Positions 63,343 to 64,000 of a DNA stretch of 64,000 nt are shown in pieces. The notes under the pieces are model-generated. The model made no database searches. It was not told the DNA's origin and saw only the letters and a program-made list of their open reading frames with translations. The translations under genes and the position numbers were made by a program. This DNA is from Apoda limacodes. Taxonomy: Eukaryota; Arthropoda; Insecta; Lepidoptera; Limacodidae. The DNA lies in the NCBI GenBank assembly GCA_946406115.1, contig OX291552.1:1240001-1304000 (forward strand), in the 5' to 3' direction. Positions within the stretch are counted from its first letter, which is position 1; the number at the start of each line of letters is the position of its first letter.

Positions 63343-64000
63343 TCAGATCTCCAGACCAATGTGTATTATATTATATTTTAATTTAATTAAACGAATTTAA
63401 TAGTCCCAATATGTTTGTTTTTATATATGTATTTGCGAATCATTTCATTCAATTGGTCATGAAAGGCCAATCGTAAGTCAGTCAGTAAGCAAGTTCGGTG
63501 CGCGGGGATTAAGTAGGAACATAGTTTGCTTATGTAGGCAGGGTGTCGATGTCTTTTCTTATTTAAAATATTTTAAAGCGACTTAAAATTAAGTATACGT
63601 ACTTAACAAAAATATTTATTATTAAACATTATTTATATGAATAGATTTATTAAAAAACCTAAATTGCTAGCAAATTTATGATAAAATCAAATGGTATAAT
63701 TAAGTATGTAGAAAACTCATGATAAATGTAGTAAGAAACTTGTTAAAAGTAATTAAAGTTAGGTCATTTATGTCACTAAAGACACACACTTATTACTTAT
63801 GTATCTACCTACAGGGGACCCACAATGTATTTACATCAATGTTATTGAGGCTAATTGACTAGACCATCGTCATAAGCAAAACACGTGTATTCAATACATT
63901 AGGACGTACGTACCTACAGTAAATACCTAGCCGTCGCAGCAGGACAATCTGTGGTGTGACCTAACCTCGATGAGCTAAGCGTTTATCCGACTAACTCGTT
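63343..64000. other. Unassigned AT-rich end of window
   Basis: No gene, RNA or repeat recognised on either strand. Confidence 0.45.

Overview
The window looks like intergenic or intronic DNA of a lepidopteran insect (moth or butterfly). The evidence is the base composition (AT-rich with a few GC-rich islands), spliced eukaryotic structures, and dense repeats of types I recognise from Lepidoptera: short Helitron-like elements that start with TC and end in CTAG, the 'AAGTGCGAGTCGGACTCGC' and 'GGGTTCCGTAC...GGAACCCT' repeats, CR1/Jockey-type LINEs, a tRNA-derived SINE and many MITEs. No intact host protein gene can be supported. Repeat names are recognised from sequence features, not from a database search.

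Three shorthand names are used below. H1 = short Helitron-like elements whose minus-strand 5' end reads TCTATACTAATATTATAAA and whose 3' end gives plus-strand ACTAGCTTTTGCC. H2 = Helitron-like (LEP1-like) elements starting TCTATACATATAAAATGC, carrying ~107-bp internal repeats and ending GCCGGGTCAGCTAG|T. P = dispersed repeats starting GGCCAAGTGCGAG and ending in ACGGAACCCTAAAAA.

Layout. 0.5-1.1 kb: Helitron-like sequence with a 100-bp MITE. 2.0-6.0 kb: old minus-strand LINE (LINE B) interrupted by a younger LINE (LINE A) and an H1 element. 6.1-9.0 kb: SINE-like repeat, tandem duplication, (CA)n and a clean short Helitron. 9.5-13.5 kb: defective Tc1-like transposase next to a decayed Jockey-type LINE. 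14.1-17.1 kb: a 2.1-kb inverted-repeat element inside an H2 copy. 17.7-18.9 kb: a three-exon THAP-domain pseudogene on the minus strand. 19.0-21.9 kb: TTAA-flanked MITE, Helitrons and a head-to-head H2 structure. 25-31 kb: H2 copy, minisatellites and a 103-bp satellite. 32.8-35.3 kb: LINE and transposase relics. 37-39.5 kb: minisatellite, foldback elements, H1. 40.1-41.4 kb: GC-rich candidate promoter and first exon. 42.6-43.9 kb: H2. 45.0-46.4 kb: inverted-repeat element holding a 50-bp satellite. 47.4-48.4 kb: two more candidate first exons. 48.7-49.2 kb: MITE. 50.2-51.0 kb: 32-bp satellite. 52.6-58.1 kb: LINE, Tc1-like transposase with a probable intron, and a three-level nested insertion. 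58.8-62.9 kb: H1 elements, four of them nearly head to tail.

The features do not work as a pathway. The window records successive insertions, and most coding sequence is dead transposon protein. Points of most interest are the THAP pseudogene whose three exons keep phase, the 103-bp satellite whose internal stem shows compensatory base changes, the 2.1-kb element with an empty site elsewhere in the window, the inverted-repeat element holding a 50-bp satellite, and plus-strand candidate first exons that may belong to a gene whose coding part lies outside the window.
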